64,000 nucleotides of DNA from Theocolax elegans (GCA_026168455.1 CM047427.1:45238558-45302557); one strand, 5' to 3'; shown: positions 21,843 through 34,063, counted from the first letter of the stretch. Notes: generated from the sequence alone by a model not told the origin. Program-made: numbers and translations.

Positions 21843-23420
21843 CCACCATACAATAAAGATTTTGTAGAAAAATCGGAATAAAATTAATAACATTAAAATG
21901 CTTAATTAACTTTTAAGGAGATATTTATTTATTAATTATTAGAACTAATATTGATTTGTTACGGCACAATTCTAAATCAATTTTTTCTTTCTCCAGATAA
22001 AACTATATTAGCAAAGACATTTGCCGAACCTTCTGAAATAGATTACTCGGCAGAATGACGGTCCCTTTACTGTTTACAGCGCGTACCGCGGTAGCAAAGA
22101 TAACTAAGATGCTTTAAAATTACTAAATATTTAACCCGGGTTCAAGTACACTCCAAAGAAAAAATTTTTTTACATCGAATTTAATTAACAAGAATAACGT
22201 CCATTATTTATCCTTTATGGTTTAATTTTCAAAATGATTATTAAATTATAAACAAATAAAATAAAAGCTTTCCCCAAATCCTCCTTCGATGATCGTATGT
22301 AACTTCCGAATCATAACATTTAAATATTCTTGTGGTCGTGCGCGTTAAGGCGTATGCAAGTGTTTTGCAGTCCTGTGGTCAAATCCTGCCAAATTTTTTT
22401 TTTTTTTTTAATTATTTAATTTTATGACTACGTATTTGATTTATGTATAATTAATAAATATATTATATTTTTTTATTATGGATTAAAATATTAAAAACAG
22501 AATAAAATAAACAATTACTATAATGTTTAACTATTTCAAGTAGCATATTGTTACTTAGAATTTATTTATTTTCTTATGTAATTAGCTACAGGAATTAATG
22601 AAAAACATATACAAGGAATTTTATCGTTATTCTCGTTGTTGAAATAGGTAAGGAAAGGAAAACGAATAAAATATATCGAATATTATATTTTATTGTATTT
22701 TAATTACTCTTGAAATTAAAACCGGGGGTCGGGCTCGCGGAATTCCGAGATTTGGTATTCGTAGATAAAACATTGACATTCATTTATTTTTCAATTGTGG
22801 AGTAAACGCATGTTTTGTATGCATGTTTTATAGAAGGATGTTCAACAAAAATGAAAAAGAGTGTTAGAAAGGGTGAAGATGGTCTCTTCTCTTTCACGCC
22901 TACAAGTGTTATAGATATATATACCACTTCGCCCCCCTGCGCGCTTCGCGCGCCAACCCCCTATTTTGAATTTCGAAAAAGGTTTTCCGTAATTAATTTA
23001 TTTAAAATAATGTTTTAAATTGTATTATTTTTTCACTACCATGGACGCCTTAGAAATTAAACAGATTCATACAACACCTTGGAGGTACATTGGGTGTATT
23101 GGGTTTTTTACCAAAAATTTAATTTTTTTTTAAATACGATTATAATTTATAAATAAAAGTTTTTACCAACATTTAGTGTAATGAAATCAGAATAAAAATA
23201 ATAAAAATAACGGAGACATATTAAATGATAACTGTAAATTTTAAACTATATGAATTCTTATAAAGTTTAAATTTATATTTTAGTAGCTATAAATGTTAAT
23301 GAAAATTTAACTTACCAAAAATAGTAAAGTGCATATACTTTCTACATTGTAATATTTAGTAACAACTTATTAAAATTTTGGATTATTTTAAACAGATCTA
23401 AATAGAACTTCACCTCCTAA
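21500..23420. other. AT-rich stretch without recognisable gene
   Basis: Contains a (TA)n run at about 21808-21840 and a GC-rich patch at 22925-22960 (GCGCGCTTCGCGCGC). No protein family recognised in any frame. Confidence 0.5.
22332..22392 (+). other. Possible tRNA-derived remnant
   Basis: GTTAAGGCGTATGCAAG and GGTCAAATCCTGCC resemble the D arm and T arm of a class II (Ser/Leu) tRNA, followed by a T run at 22396-22409. Truncated variable arm and imperfect B box; a SINE head or pseudogene. Confidence 0.3.
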
Positions 23421-23424
23421 AATT

Positions 23425-24894
23425 TGTCACGCTGCACTGGGGATTAGGGTGCAGGTGATGGGGATAATAAAAATAAGATATATATAAAATAACTAAATTT
23501 ATTATCTGATGCGATTTATATAATTATGGGTGCCAGTCTCGTCCTTTACGCGGGCTCAAGCTCGGCTGCGATCGGCTCAGGGGGGGGGGGACGAAGTTAG
23601 GAAGGCAAAATGCGGCGCACTGCGGATTGCACGGGTGCTATCTATAATTTAAAAGTCACGAATAGTTAGCTGAATCGATGCTACTCGTCCGCGACGAGTT
23701 TAATGTCGACCGACGGCGCGGCTGCGATATGCGATCGCGGGTCGAAGCTGCTCGAAAGAAGGGGGGGAGAAGGGGGAAACCGCGACAACTCGCACACACA
23801 CAGTAAGGAAGCACGGGATGGAATTGCACAAAAACGGAATAAAGGAGGCACGAAAAGTATCCACCAACCTTTCTTGCTATGCTGCTCTCGATTAATATGC
23901 TCGGCACAATTTCGCATACTCGCTGCACTCTCAATTCGTCCACGGCGACGTATCTATCACGGCGATCGGAAGAGCTCTGCTCTCCTCGGCGTGGTCGACG
24001 CATTGCCCGTGTGCGCGCATGCGTTGCGACGGCCCACTTGCGGTGCATACGCGGCCTTACTCGAGTGCGGCTTGAGTAACATGGCCGCCGCATCGTCTCG
24101 TAGTGTACGCCTTGTCCGTTCCCGCAACAACAATGGTGCCGTTGACGACGACGCAAGCGGCTTGCCAGGTAATTATTAATCTCGTTCTTCTTGTTAATCC
24201 GTCGGCTAATAAGATCTGTGTCTATAGGCTGCGGAAGGCGTGTGTACACGGCACGTCGATACGGCTCTTCGGTGTTGCTGCGGCCGATATCTCTTTCTCT
24301 CTCGCTCCTCTTGAGGCGCACGGCGTGACAGGTGCAACGGCGGCTCGGGCTGCTTGGACGGACACACTGGCGATATTCAGGTAACTATCCACTTGGAGGA
24401 CAGCTTGCTGTCTTTATTATTAATATTAATATTAATATTGTGTGTGTGAGCACTTATAATGCTCACCCAACCTCTTCACAAGTCCTCTCTATACACACTT
24501 GCTTAGGTAAGTGTGTGCTCCTGTCTGCTCCCTTATAATCAATATTACTATATTAGCTGGTGCTTGCAGGTTTCCTGGATTATTGCTGGCTAACGGACTT
24601 CCTGGCTACATTGGCTTCTTCTTCTGGCTCGGTCTTCCTTGGCTTGCTGGGTACGCTGCTACTAAATTCATGACTTGGGAGCTCGCTGTTACACCTCAGA
24701 ATGCTGTTTCATTGACTCTTCGTCAGGCTCCTTATTAGATTACTTCAAGAGTAATCTGTGCTTCGGTGAACTCCTTCTGTGTCCTGCTCCGCTGCTCCCC
24801 TGTGCACCTTTCTTAGTGGGCTCGGTGGTTTATTATATGTGTTAAGGAGCTCGGTTACTAGGAGGGTGTTGTAATTATTATTATAGGTTCTTAG
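23425..24894 (-). repeat. 3' LTR, lacking its first ~125 bp
   Basis: Matches 15533-17010 of the solo LTR. At 24890-24894 (CTTAG) it switches to pol sequence, so the start of U3 is lost with the deletion that removed most of pol. A 221-codon open frame on the minus strand (23656-24321) lies in the CpG-rich part and looks like a by-product of base composition. Confidence 0.75.
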
Positions 24895-25338
24895 ACCATT
24901 CAGACAAAATTTGTTGGTGCTAATAAATCGGCTTTCCCGCAATTGATCCAAAATATCGTCCATATTGCGCATTGGGTATGCTAATTTCTTTGTCACTTCA
25001 TTTACTAACCTGTAATCAATACAAAAGCGGTATTTGCCATTTGCTTTTGGTACGATTACCGGATAGCTGCACCATGGGCTTTGCGAGGGCTCTATAATGT
25101 CTTCTCTTAACATTCGATCTATTTCTTCATAGCCTGCTTGAAGCATTTTTGGCGAATATTTGCGGCGTGGCTGTCTTATTGGCTCTGCTCCTTGCATATC
25201 TAGCTTGAGGCTCGTTAGGTTAGTGACTCCTAAGGTTTGGGGTGTTTGGGGAATTAGTTCATCTAGTAAGCGATGCATTTGATTCTGGATAGAATTGGTG
25301 TATGAGACCTTTGCTTGTCCATCAGGTATCATTTTCAT
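24895..25338 (-). pseudogene. pol: start of reverse transcriptase, truncated
   Basis: The frame contains PRRKYSPKMLQAGYEEIDRM, the entry of Gypsy RT, then IIEPSQSPWCSYPVIVPKA, YRFCIDYRLVNEVT and YPMRNMDDILDQL, all in family order. It stops matching at RFIST, exactly before the first catalytic aspartate block (LDL), and then runs via unrelated sequence into the LTR. The YxDD box, RNase H and integrase are absent. No polymerase activity is possible. Confidence 0.85.
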
Positions 25339-25858
25339 AGTTAATACTCATATTAACTTTACGCTTAAAGTCAATTCCAAGTATGCAGTCATAGTGGAGT
25401 CCATCTGCTACTTGAAATGGCATAGCAACTTCGTCTCCATCGATTCTTATTGTGATGTCGACCATGCCTTGGACAGGTATAACTTTACCATCTGCTACCT
25501 TGACTCCTGGGCATAGAGACGGTCTTAGCTTGTGTTGTAGCAGCTCGCTCATATTGCCTCCTAGGAACGATCTTGTTGCTCCATCGTCTAGGAGTGCAAT
25601 CACCTTGTGGCCGTTTATTTCTAAATTGAAATAATGTCTAGGGTCAATATTGGGTACGTGTTGGATCAGGGATTCGCTCGTTGCTAACTTATATGGCTCA
25701 GACCCTTTGGGGGCTTGGGGCGAGGAAATACGGGTCTTTATCCTCTCTGGTTGTAGTTTCCCGACGTCTGGTGTGGGTTGCATTTCGTGCATTGCCTGAT
25801 GTAAACACCTGGTGTAGCACACCCATGACAGCGTCGGTTGGGGCATTCCGCTGCCCAA
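25322..25858 (-). pseudogene. Retroviral-type aspartyl protease region
   Basis: Contains VIALLDDGATRSFLGG, the flap-side active-site block of retropepsins, and YDCILGIDF, the ILG motif near the C-terminal end of the protease. The catalytic triplet reads D-D-G instead of the usual D-T-G or D-S-G. The frame overlaps the RT frame by 17 bases. In the element it would cut Gag-Pol. Confidence 0.7.
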
Positions 25859-25895
25859 TGGCCTAATTTGTTACAGCTGTAGCACGGCTCTTTTT
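25780..25895 (-). pseudogene. gag zinc knuckles
   Basis: Minus strand CYSCNKLGHWAAEC is a perfect CX2CX4HX4C nucleocapsid knuckle, followed by a second, imperfect one (CHGC...QCTKC). It is in a different frame from both the capsid part and the protease, which may reflect decay or programmed shifts. Confidence 0.75.
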
Positions 25896-26065
25896 GATGA
25901 TTGTATATAATCGGGGCTCTAGCACTGCGGTTCGGATTAAGGCTGCTTACTGTTGGCTGCGGTTGTTGCGATTGCTGCTCTTGCCAGTTGTTTCTGATAT
26001 TAAAATGTTTAGGCTGTTGTGCTGCTGCTTGCTGTTGGCTCGAGTTATTGCTTCTGGCTACTTCG

Positions 26066-27946
26066 CTATACTGCTTCCTGGGGTATTGCTGTTTGTTGCT
26101 CCTTGGGCTGTTGGGTGTTTTTGGGAGGGTTTGGGCTAGCTATCGGAGCTGCTGGCTCTGGTGGGTTTGAAACTTCTGTTGTGCTTTGATTTGGCTCGGT
26201 TTTTATCGCTGCTATTTTTCGTGACTTCGTTTGCGTGGGGTCTACATAAGCAAACCTTTGTAGCCCTGCAATCGTAATTGGCGGAGGTGGATTGTATGCT
26301 TCATCTAAGTAGCGTCTAGCTTCTTCTCTCTTGCCTAATCGTTGTAGCTCGGTAAAATCATTAAAATGATGTCTTTCTATCTTTACTCGATAGCTCGGGT
26401 GCATGTACCTGTATGCTCTATCGAGTTGCTCGTGAATGGACATTGGTGGCTTAAAATGATCAAACATCCCTCTTAACTTTTGTAAGTATGTGGCGATCTC
26501 TTCATTTGCTCCTTGCGTTCTGAGCTCTGCTGTGCGACGTAGGCTTATCTGCGTATCTTCCACTCCATATTGTAATCTAAAAGCTTCCATAAATTCGCTA
26601 AATGTTCTCCAGTTATGTTTTTCTCTCTTAAACCAGTCGTATGATTCATCGTCGAGTACGGCCGGTAGAGAAAGCATAATTTCTTCCGCGGTGAACCCAT
26701 GCGATTCTTTGCATTCCTCTAAGTTACGTAGGAATGTTTCAGGGTCGCCTTTTTTATTGCCCTTGAACGATATGTGCCACCTGTTAAAATTTTCGACCGT
26801 ACGCTTTTCTTGTATAAACGTTGCGTCGTCTAATCTGCTCGTTCTGTAGGTGCTGCTCAGTGGGTGTATTGTATTATAGTCGGGATGCGGCTGGCTTATA
26901 AGCTGGTGGCTATAATATCCATGTTGCTGCGGAGCTTGTTGCGGAATGGCGCTTGCGAATGCTCGCGGGGAATGCTCGTGGGGAATGCTCGTGGGGAATA
27001 GGGGAATATAGAATTTCGTACGTTCTGTCGGTTAATTGTTGGGACGGGGGGGCTATATATGCATTTTGCTTTTGCTGCTGTGGCTGGCTGACGTATTGCA
27101 CTTCATCTTCCCAATGGACGCTTGGTAAATTTCTATTTGATTCTTTTCGTCTCGGGTCGATCTGGTTCGGTGACGTCAAGTATCTCTGCTGCGTTGCTGC
27201 TGATTGGCTTGTGGTGGGTGCTGTGACGATGGGACGGAAGGCTGATTGATGGATGCAATGGGGTTGTCGGGGCTGGGAATTTCGTTCAGAGTTGGTGGTA
27301 TAGGTAGTGGTAGGTGTTGTGCAACTAATGAAGTGATTTCTTATAAGGGATGGGTTATTGGGTAAAGTGGGAGCTATGGCTTGAATAGTGTAATGTGACG
27401 TAGTGTTAACTGTTAAATTCGGCGTGTGATAAATTTCTATATTCGGTGCATCTAATAAATTCAGGCTTGTTGTTATTGGCCTTGGCGTCAGTCTGTATGC
27501 AGTCGATTGTGCTCGTGGGTGATTCGTTTGTCTTCCGGTTGGAATGCTGCTTCGTTGAGTTTGGCTATATGGGGTTGATCGCTGTGTTGGCTGCGTCATC
27601 TCTTGCATTGAAATTGGATCTGCATAGGGGCCACGAGTTTGTCCTGTTTCCAATTCAATAAAATTTGCTTGGCTGCTTGCTTGCTGGAGTAGGTGGGAAG
27701 CTTTCGGAGGTAAAAAATTTGTTCGCTCAGATTGGGTAAGATTCCATTGAGCCGCTGAGTCTCCAAAGTTGCGTCTAATTTCATAACGAGCTACTCTATC
27801 GCGAATAATAGCTATATCGTTATCTAAATTTGAAAATGATGTTCCCGCATAGAAGACAACTCTTCCATCGGCTAATTCATTTATGGCTCGCCTTGGGCTG
27901 CACTTATTTCTACTAATTTTCCGCCTAATCTAAAATTACGGGACAT
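26066..27946 (-). pseudogene. gag (matrix/capsid part), frameshifted
   Basis: ATG at 27946 begins MSRNFRLGGKLVEIS. A frameshift near 27890 continues with INELADGRVVFYAGTSFSNL and IAIIRDRVARYEIRRNFG, then a long Pro/Gln/Thr-rich linker to about 26950. A further shift leads into the retrotransposon gag capsid domain: FNRWHISFKGNKKGDPETFL, ESHGFTAEEIMLSLPAVLDD, YDWFKREKHNWRTFSEFMEA, typical of insect Gypsy elements. The frame ends at 26066 after a Pro-rich tail, just before the zinc-knuckle frame. Function would be particle assembly and RNA packaging. Two frameshifts make it inactive. Confidence 0.8.
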
Positions 27947-28615
27947 TTTAATCAAGTCTCAGGAAAATATTTGCTTAATCACTAGCTCTTGCTCAACAAT
28001 CGAATAGCTCAATGTTTATTTGTTAAATTAATTTTAATATATAATTGATTAGGGAAAGCAAAAAAAACAATGCAAGCTACCAACAAAATAATTATTAGCT
28101 TAAGCAATAAAACAATAAATTTGTTTGCTCCGTTAGTGCAAATCTGAATATTATTACTTGGGAAATAATAAAAAAAAATAATTAATTAAGCTACAGTAAT
28201 CAGGAAAAATAAATAATTTTGCACGGTGCGTTTAGAAATTATTTAAGTGATTATAATTTTTAAAACGTGCGCTAAGGAAAAAATAAGCTGTTAATTTGGT
28301 TAGGGAATGCAATGGCAAACAATGAAAAAAATTTATTCGCTGCTAGTATGGGTTATATAAAAAAAATAATATATGTAGCTTGGTTAAGGGAGAAAGCTAT
28401 AAATTAACCAAAGAATGTGCGTAGGAGGGGGAAATATCGTGCTATGCTATATATAATTGTTAATGGTAAAAAAAAATATAAAAATGCAACCAATGGCAAT
28501 TTTAATATGTAGGGATGATAAGCAATTAAATAAATATATAAGCGTTCAAGCGAAAAATATAGCAAATGCAAATGAATAACAAATTATGTAAATAAATATC
28601 TATATACTATTTGTA
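27947..28615 (-). other. Gypsy leader, inner part
   Basis: Untranslated AT-rich sequence between gag and the inserted inverted-repeat element. From 28178 onwards it is repeated at 31128. Confidence 0.6.
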
Positions 28616-30043
28616 TATGAGCAAATCCACGGAACATTTGATTTTCATTTGAAATTTTTTTTTTTTTTTTTGGGAGGCACATTGATTTTAATGGAGATTT
28701 CTACTTCTTTAGAGGTTAAATAGTAGGAAAATATGAGGACCCCTATTTCTGTTCAAGACTTATCTAAGAAATTGACGATTAAAATATTGATGAGGGGTAT
28801 CATAGGGTAAATTATAAAAAATCACTTCGTAGATAAACAGAACATTTTTTATTCTATAATTTATGAATATAACAACATAATTAAGTCTCTTATTTAACAA
28901 AAATTGAAATATCTAACAACAATTTTTCATATAAAAGGATGTTTTCAAGTGCCGTTACAGTACTGTAATTTTCTTTTCCTAGTAACAATGGTTTTTTTTG
29001 TTTGAGTACTTGTAACAGGAATTTCATTTTTTGCTCCATAAATCTTCCAACTTGAAGGTTTCAATTGGTAATGAGTACATGGCAAATTATTTGAAACATT
29101 CATTACATGATAAATAATTTTCTTTTCGTATACTTCTCTTTAATGGTAAACAAACTACTTGCGTAAGGCTGACTGAATGATATGTGTGTGTATGTGTGCG
29201 CGCACACGGGTGTGTGTGTGCGTGTGTGTGTGTGTGTGCGTGTGTGTATTTATATTAGCTTTTCTGTTGAAATAACCTATTTCGTATAGTCAATTTGGAC
29301 TTCAGTTCACAGTTATAAAATGTTTATACTTTTATACAGCTTATATTATCTAAATTAACAAAAAATTCAATTGAGGTTTTACGTAGATGACTCAATAATC
29401 TACTAAAAAGTAGAGAGATATAGTTTATATATGCTTTTTTGTGAATGTCGAGTGTGCCATGCGAAAATGAAAATTTGGAAGACTAGGGGCCCGAGATTTT
29501 GAAAAGTTTAAGGTAGAATTGCTTGTAAAGAAAAAGAGGCACAGCTAAGCACAAAAAAGAATAAGAATCCTTATTGTAAATCGAAATAAGCAATATTAGT
29601 CACAATAGCTATAAACAAAACTTATCTTTGTATAATATCAAAATTCTAAAATTTCCTAAATTTACAAAAACTGACTTCCTCAAGAGTTGCGATTTTTATT
29701 TTTCTGTATCATGAAGGCACACTATTCTAACACTTTTAGTTTAATAAGGTAGATGGTGTAGGTTGTCAAAAAAAATTTCTGTAACATTTGGTGAAGAATT
29801 ATAACTTCTATAAGCTTAAAAAATAGAAGATGAGTACTACTTCCATCGTCAAAATTGCAAAAATGCAACTTTATGAAGCCTCTAACAAAAAGCTAACGAA
29901 AACAACTTTAAAAAAATGATAAGGACCCTTCATCGAATTACTTTTTCTACCAGAAACCGTTGTTATAATGTTGCTAAGTCTGCTTATTTACTACTATATT
30001 ACCCGCTTCTCCAAAATTAAAGGTTCTGTGGATTTGCTCATAT
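28616..30043. mobile_element. 1.43-kb inverted-repeat element inside the Gypsy leader, copy 1
   Basis: Ends are TATGAGCAAATCCACGGAAC and, inverted, TATGAGCAAATCCACAGAAC. The interior has no protein similarity and includes a (TG)n run at 29195-29255. Superfamily unknown; TA or TAT may be the target duplication. A full second copy lies at 31567-32952 and a right-hand fragment at 30673-31070, both from later duplication. Confidence 0.6.
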
Positions 30044-30346
30044 ACGTATGCTTCATATATACATGCGTTATTATTATGTAATATAAAAATAAAAATATTC
30101 GGTAATATCAATTATTAATAATAAAAAGAAAAAATTTTTTGCAACAGAAAATTATTAAGCTTCAGAAAATTAAATTAGCTGCTCGCAATATAATAAATTT
30201 TAATTTCTACGATACGTGGTCGTATAAGAAAAATGGCCGTGCTTCGCCACCTCGCGTGTGTGTGCGCACGAGGAACGAGAAGGAAAAATGGCTGCTCTGC
30301 GTCTCGCTAGATGCTCACAATTTTTAATCCCAAAAAAAAAATTAAC

Positions 30347-30360
30347 ACGTTGGGCGCCAA
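30347..30360 (-). other. Primer binding site, tRNA-Lys (duplicate)
   Basis: Minus strand TTGGCGCCCAACGTG next to the LTR at 30361. Confidence 0.8.
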
Positions 30361-30479
30361 TGTCTCTTAGGGAAATTCGAGAAGGATAGGTTTGATTAGG
30401 CTTGTATGTGTGTGTGTGTGCTCGTACGGGAATAATTTTACTATTTGTCGCTCTTATGATGCACTATTTGCATGTCACA
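30361..30479 (-). repeat. Short 5' LTR, copy 1
   Basis: 119 bp, plus strand TGTCTCTTAGGG to GCATGTCACA. Corresponds to the terminal ~125 bp of the 1.6 kb LTR joined directly to the last TGT. Confidence 0.7.
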
Positions 30480-30672
30480 ATTAAATTATTTATGACGAAG
30501 GATCATTGCCAAAAGTTCTAGTCGTTAATATTTGTTGTGCATTTGTCATAAAATTTCTTTTTAAATAAAAAATTTTTGTATTTATTTAAAAATTTAACAT
30601 TTATCTTATAAACAAAATCTATTCTACATCTCCATAATTCGATTGCATTTTAAATTGAAAAATCAGAAGAAA

Positions 30673-31127
30673 AACTGACTTCCTCAAGAGTTGCGATTTT
30701 TATTTTTCTGTATCATGAAGGCACACTATTCTAACACTTTTAGTTTAATAAGGTAGATGGTGTAGGTTGTCAAAAAAAATTTCTGTAACATTTGGTGAAG
30801 AATTATAATTCTATAAGCTTAAAAAATAGAAGATGAGTACTACTTCCATCGTCAAAATTGCAAAAATGCAACTTTATGAAGCCTCTAACAAAAAGCTAAT
30901 GAAAACAACTTTAAAAAAATGATAAGGACCCTTCATCGAATTACTTTTTCTACCAAAACCGTTGTTATAATGTTGCTAAGTCTGCTTATTTACTACTATA
31001 TTACCCGCTTCTCCAAAATTAAAGGTTCTGTGGATTTGCTCATATACGTATGCTTCATATACATGCGTTATTATTATGTAATATAAAAATAAAAATATTC
31101 GGTAATATCAATTATTAATAATAAAAA
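30673..31127. repeat. Partial third copy of the block
   Basis: Matches 29663-30120 (right part of the inverted-repeat element and adjoining leader). Joins the first and second full copies; the joint to the second copy lies in an A-rich run. Confidence 0.75.
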
Positions 31128-33255
31128 AAAATAATTAATTAAGCTACAGTAATCAGGAAAAATAAATAATTTTGCACGGTGCGTTTAGAAATTATTTAAG
31201 TGATTATAATTTTTAAAACGTGCGCTAAGGAAAAAATAAGCTGTTAATTTGGTTAGGGAATGCAATGGCAAACAATGAAAAAAATTTATTCGCTGCTAGT
31301 ATGGGTTATATAAAAAAAATAATATATGTAGCTTGGTTAAGGGAGAAAGCTATAAATTAACCAAAGAATGTGCGTAGGAGGGGGAAATATCGTGCTATGC
31401 TATATATAATTGTTAATGGTAAAAAAAAATATAAAAATGCAACCAATGGCAATTTTAATATGTAGGGATGATAAGCAATTAAATAAATATATAAGCGTTC
31501 AAGCGAAAAATATAGCAAATGCAAATGAATAACAAATTATGTAAATAAATATCTATATACTATTTGTATATGAGCAAATCCACGGAACATTTGATTTTCA
31601 TTTGAAATTTTTTTTTTTTTTTTTGGGAGGCACATTGATTTTAATGGAGATTTCTACTTCTTTAGAGGTTAAATAGTAGGAAAATATGAGGACCCCTATT
31701 TCTGTTCAAGACTTATCTAAGAAATTGACGATTAAAATATTGATGAGGGGTATCATAGGGTAAATTATAAAAATCACTTCGTAGATAAACAGAACATTTT
31801 TTATTCTATAATTTGTGAATATAACAACATAATTAAGTCTCTTATTTAGTTTTCAAGTGCCGTTACAGTACTGTAATTTTCTTTTCCTAGTAACAATGGT
31901 TTTTTTTGTTTGAGTACTTGTAACAGGAATTTCATTTTTTGCTCCATAAATCTTCCAACTTGAAGGTTTCAATTGGTAATGAGTACATGGCAAATTATTT
32001 GAAACATTCATTACATGATAAATAATTTTCTTTTCGTATACTTCTCTTTAATGGTAAACAAACTACTTGCGTAAGGCTGACTGAATGATATGTGTGTGTA
32101 TGTGTGCGCGCACACGGGTGTGTGTGTGCGTGTGTGTGTGTGTGTGCGTGTGTGTATTTATATTAGCTTTTCTGTTGAAATAACCTATTTCGTATAGTCA
32201 ATTTGGACTTCAGTTCACAGTTATAAAATGTTTATACTTTTATACAGCTTATATTATCTAAATTAACAAAAAATTCAATTGAGGTTTTACGTAGATGACT
32301 CAATAATCTACTAAAAAGTAGAGAGATATAGTTTATATATGCTTTTTTTGTGAATGTCGAGTGTGCCATGCGAAAATGAAAATTTGGAAGACTAGGGGCC
32401 CGAGATTTTGAAAAGTTTAAGGTAGAATTGCTTGTAAAGAAAAAGAGGCACAGCTAAGCACAAAAAAGAATAAGAATCCTTATTGTAAATCGAAATAAGC
32501 AATATTAGTCACAATAGCTATAAACAAAACTTATCTTTGTATAATATCAAAATTCTAAAATTTCCTAAATTTACAAAAACTGACTTCCTCAAGAGTTGCG
32601 ATTTTTATTTTTCTGTATCATGAAGGCACACTATTCTAACACTTTTAGTTTAATAAGGTAGATGGTGTAGGTTGTCAAAAAAAATTTCTGTAACATTTGG
32701 TGAAGAATTATAACTTCTATAAGCTTAAAAAATAGAAGATGAGTACTACTTCCATCGTCAAAATTGCAAAAATGCAACTTTATGAAGCCTCTAACAAAAA
32801 GCTAATGAAAACAACTTTAAAAAAATGATAAGGACCCTTCATCGAATTACTTTTTCTACCAGAAACCGTTGTTATAATGTTGCTAAGTCTGCTTATTTAC
32901 TACTATATTACCCGCTTCTCCAAAATTAAAGGTTCTGTGGATTTGCTCATATACGTATGCTTCATATATACATGCGTTATTATTATGTAATATAAAAATA
33001 AAAATATTCGGTAATATCAATTATTAATAATAAAAAGAAAAAATTTTTTGCAACAGAAAATTATTAAGCTTCAGAAAATTAAATTAGCTGCTCGCAATAT
33101 AATAAATTTTAATTTCTACGATACGTGGTCGTATAAGAAAAATGGCCGTGCTTCGCCACCTCGCGTGTATGTGCGCACGAGGAACGAGAAGGAAAAATGG
33201 CTGCTCTGCGTCTCGCTAGATGCTCACAATTTTTAATCCCAAAAAAAAAATTAAC

Positions 33256-33269
33256 ACGTTGGGCGCCAA
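33256..33269 (-). other. Primer binding site, tRNA-Lys
   Basis: Minus strand TTGGCGCCCAACGTG, beside the outermost LTR copy at 33270. Confidence 0.8.
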
Positions 33270-33396
33270 TGTCTCTTAGGGAAATTCGAGAAGGATAGGT
33301 TTGATTAGGCTTGTATGTGTGTGTGTGTGCTCGTACAGGGAAATAAGGTTTAGCTATTTGTCGCTCTTAATGACATGCACTATTTGCATGGTCACA
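33270..33396 (-). repeat. Short 5' LTR, outermost copy
   Basis: 127 bp ending GGTCACA, followed by AATT, which matches the target duplication at the other end of the element. Confidence 0.75.
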
Positions 33397-33680
33397 AATT
33401 AAATTATTTAATGACGAAGGATCATTGCCAAAAGTTCTATGTCGTTAATATTTTGTACATTTAGAGTCATAAAACTTTCTTTTTAAATAAACAAAATTTT
33501 TGTATTTATTTTAAAGAACTATTTATAACATTTTAGCTGCATATAAACAAAAATCTATTCTACCATTTCTCCAGTAATTCGTAATTTGCACCCTCTTTTA
33601 AAATTTGCATTTTAATCCAGAATTATATTCAATTTATTTTTCCCTTTAGTTACAGAGCCCATATATTTATTTTGATTATT

Positions 33681-34063
33681 ATAAACTAATTCATTCCTTA
33701 AATAACCTTCTGCAGCGTATAAAAATTATTGATAACTCACAATGTAAATGCGATGAAGAATATCAAGATCTCGACCACATACTGTGGCAATGCAAATTGC
33801 TTGATAAAGAAAGAACAATAATGTTAAAAGAACTCCAAAGGCAAAAAATCTTTCTACCGAATAAAGCGACGTCTGTATTGCAAAACATAAATGTTAGCAT
33901 CAGTAATATCCTGTATAAATTTTTCAAGAAATGTGACTTACAAATTTAAATGTATTGATACAATTGTAAAACCATTTATTTGAATGTATATGATCATGTT
34001 GACAGCTAAATAACCTCGTTAGAGGTTGAAAAGCTTAATAAAAAAAAAAAAAAAAAAAAAAAA
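33681..34063 (+). pseudogene. LINE 3' end with zinc motif and poly(A)
   Basis: The plus-strand frame reads IIDNSQCKCDEEYQDLDHIL then WQCKLLDKERTIM and ends CDLQI-stop at 33949. CxC...DLDHILWQC is the C-terminal zinc motif of I/R1-clade non-LTR retrotransposons. A 3' UTR with CCTCGTTAGAGGTTGAAAAG leads to an A run at 34040-34063. The insertion is 5'-truncated just upstream of the frame (a stop lies before 33681). Confidence 0.8.

Larger units (their letters stand above)
28178..30672. repeat. Duplicated leader-LTR-flank block, copy 1
   Basis: Nearly identical to 31128-33600 apart from a 43-bp deletion there (after 31847). Includes part of the leader, the inverted-repeat element, the primer site, the short LTR and ~190 bp of host flank. 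Confidence 0.8.
23425..33396 (-). mobile_element. Gypsy-type LTR retrotransposon, rearranged
   Basis: Target duplication AATT lies at 23421-23424 and 33397-33400. On the minus strand: short 5' LTR (33270-33396), tRNA-Lys primer site, leader, gag, protease, start of RT, then a jump into the 3' LTR. RNase H, integrase and the RT active site are missing. The leader contains an inverted-repeat element of 1.4 kb, and the whole leader-LTR-flank block is duplicated, so the element cannot move by itself. Confidence 0.8.
31128..33600. repeat. Duplicated leader-LTR-flank block, copy 2
   Basis: Second copy of 28178-30672, carrying inverted-repeat element copy 2 (31567-32952). Confidence 0.8.

Noticed and set aside
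23656..24321. 221-codon minus-strand open frame in the LTR
   Set aside because: Lies in a CpG-rich island with open frames on both strands, Arg/Ser-rich composition, not kept intact in the sister copy at 15785-16290.
27596..27784. 62-codon minus-strand frame in gag
   Set aside because: Another frame across the same bases gives the better gag reading (INELADGRVVFYAG onwards), so this one is a shadow.
29195..29255. (TG)n run as a regulatory Z-DNA site
   Set aside because: Ordinary microsatellite inside a noncoding element; no supporting context.
30139..30327. 62-codon frame repeated at 33048-33236
   Set aside because: Second copy comes from the tandem duplication of the Gypsy leader; no domain and leader location make coding unlikely.
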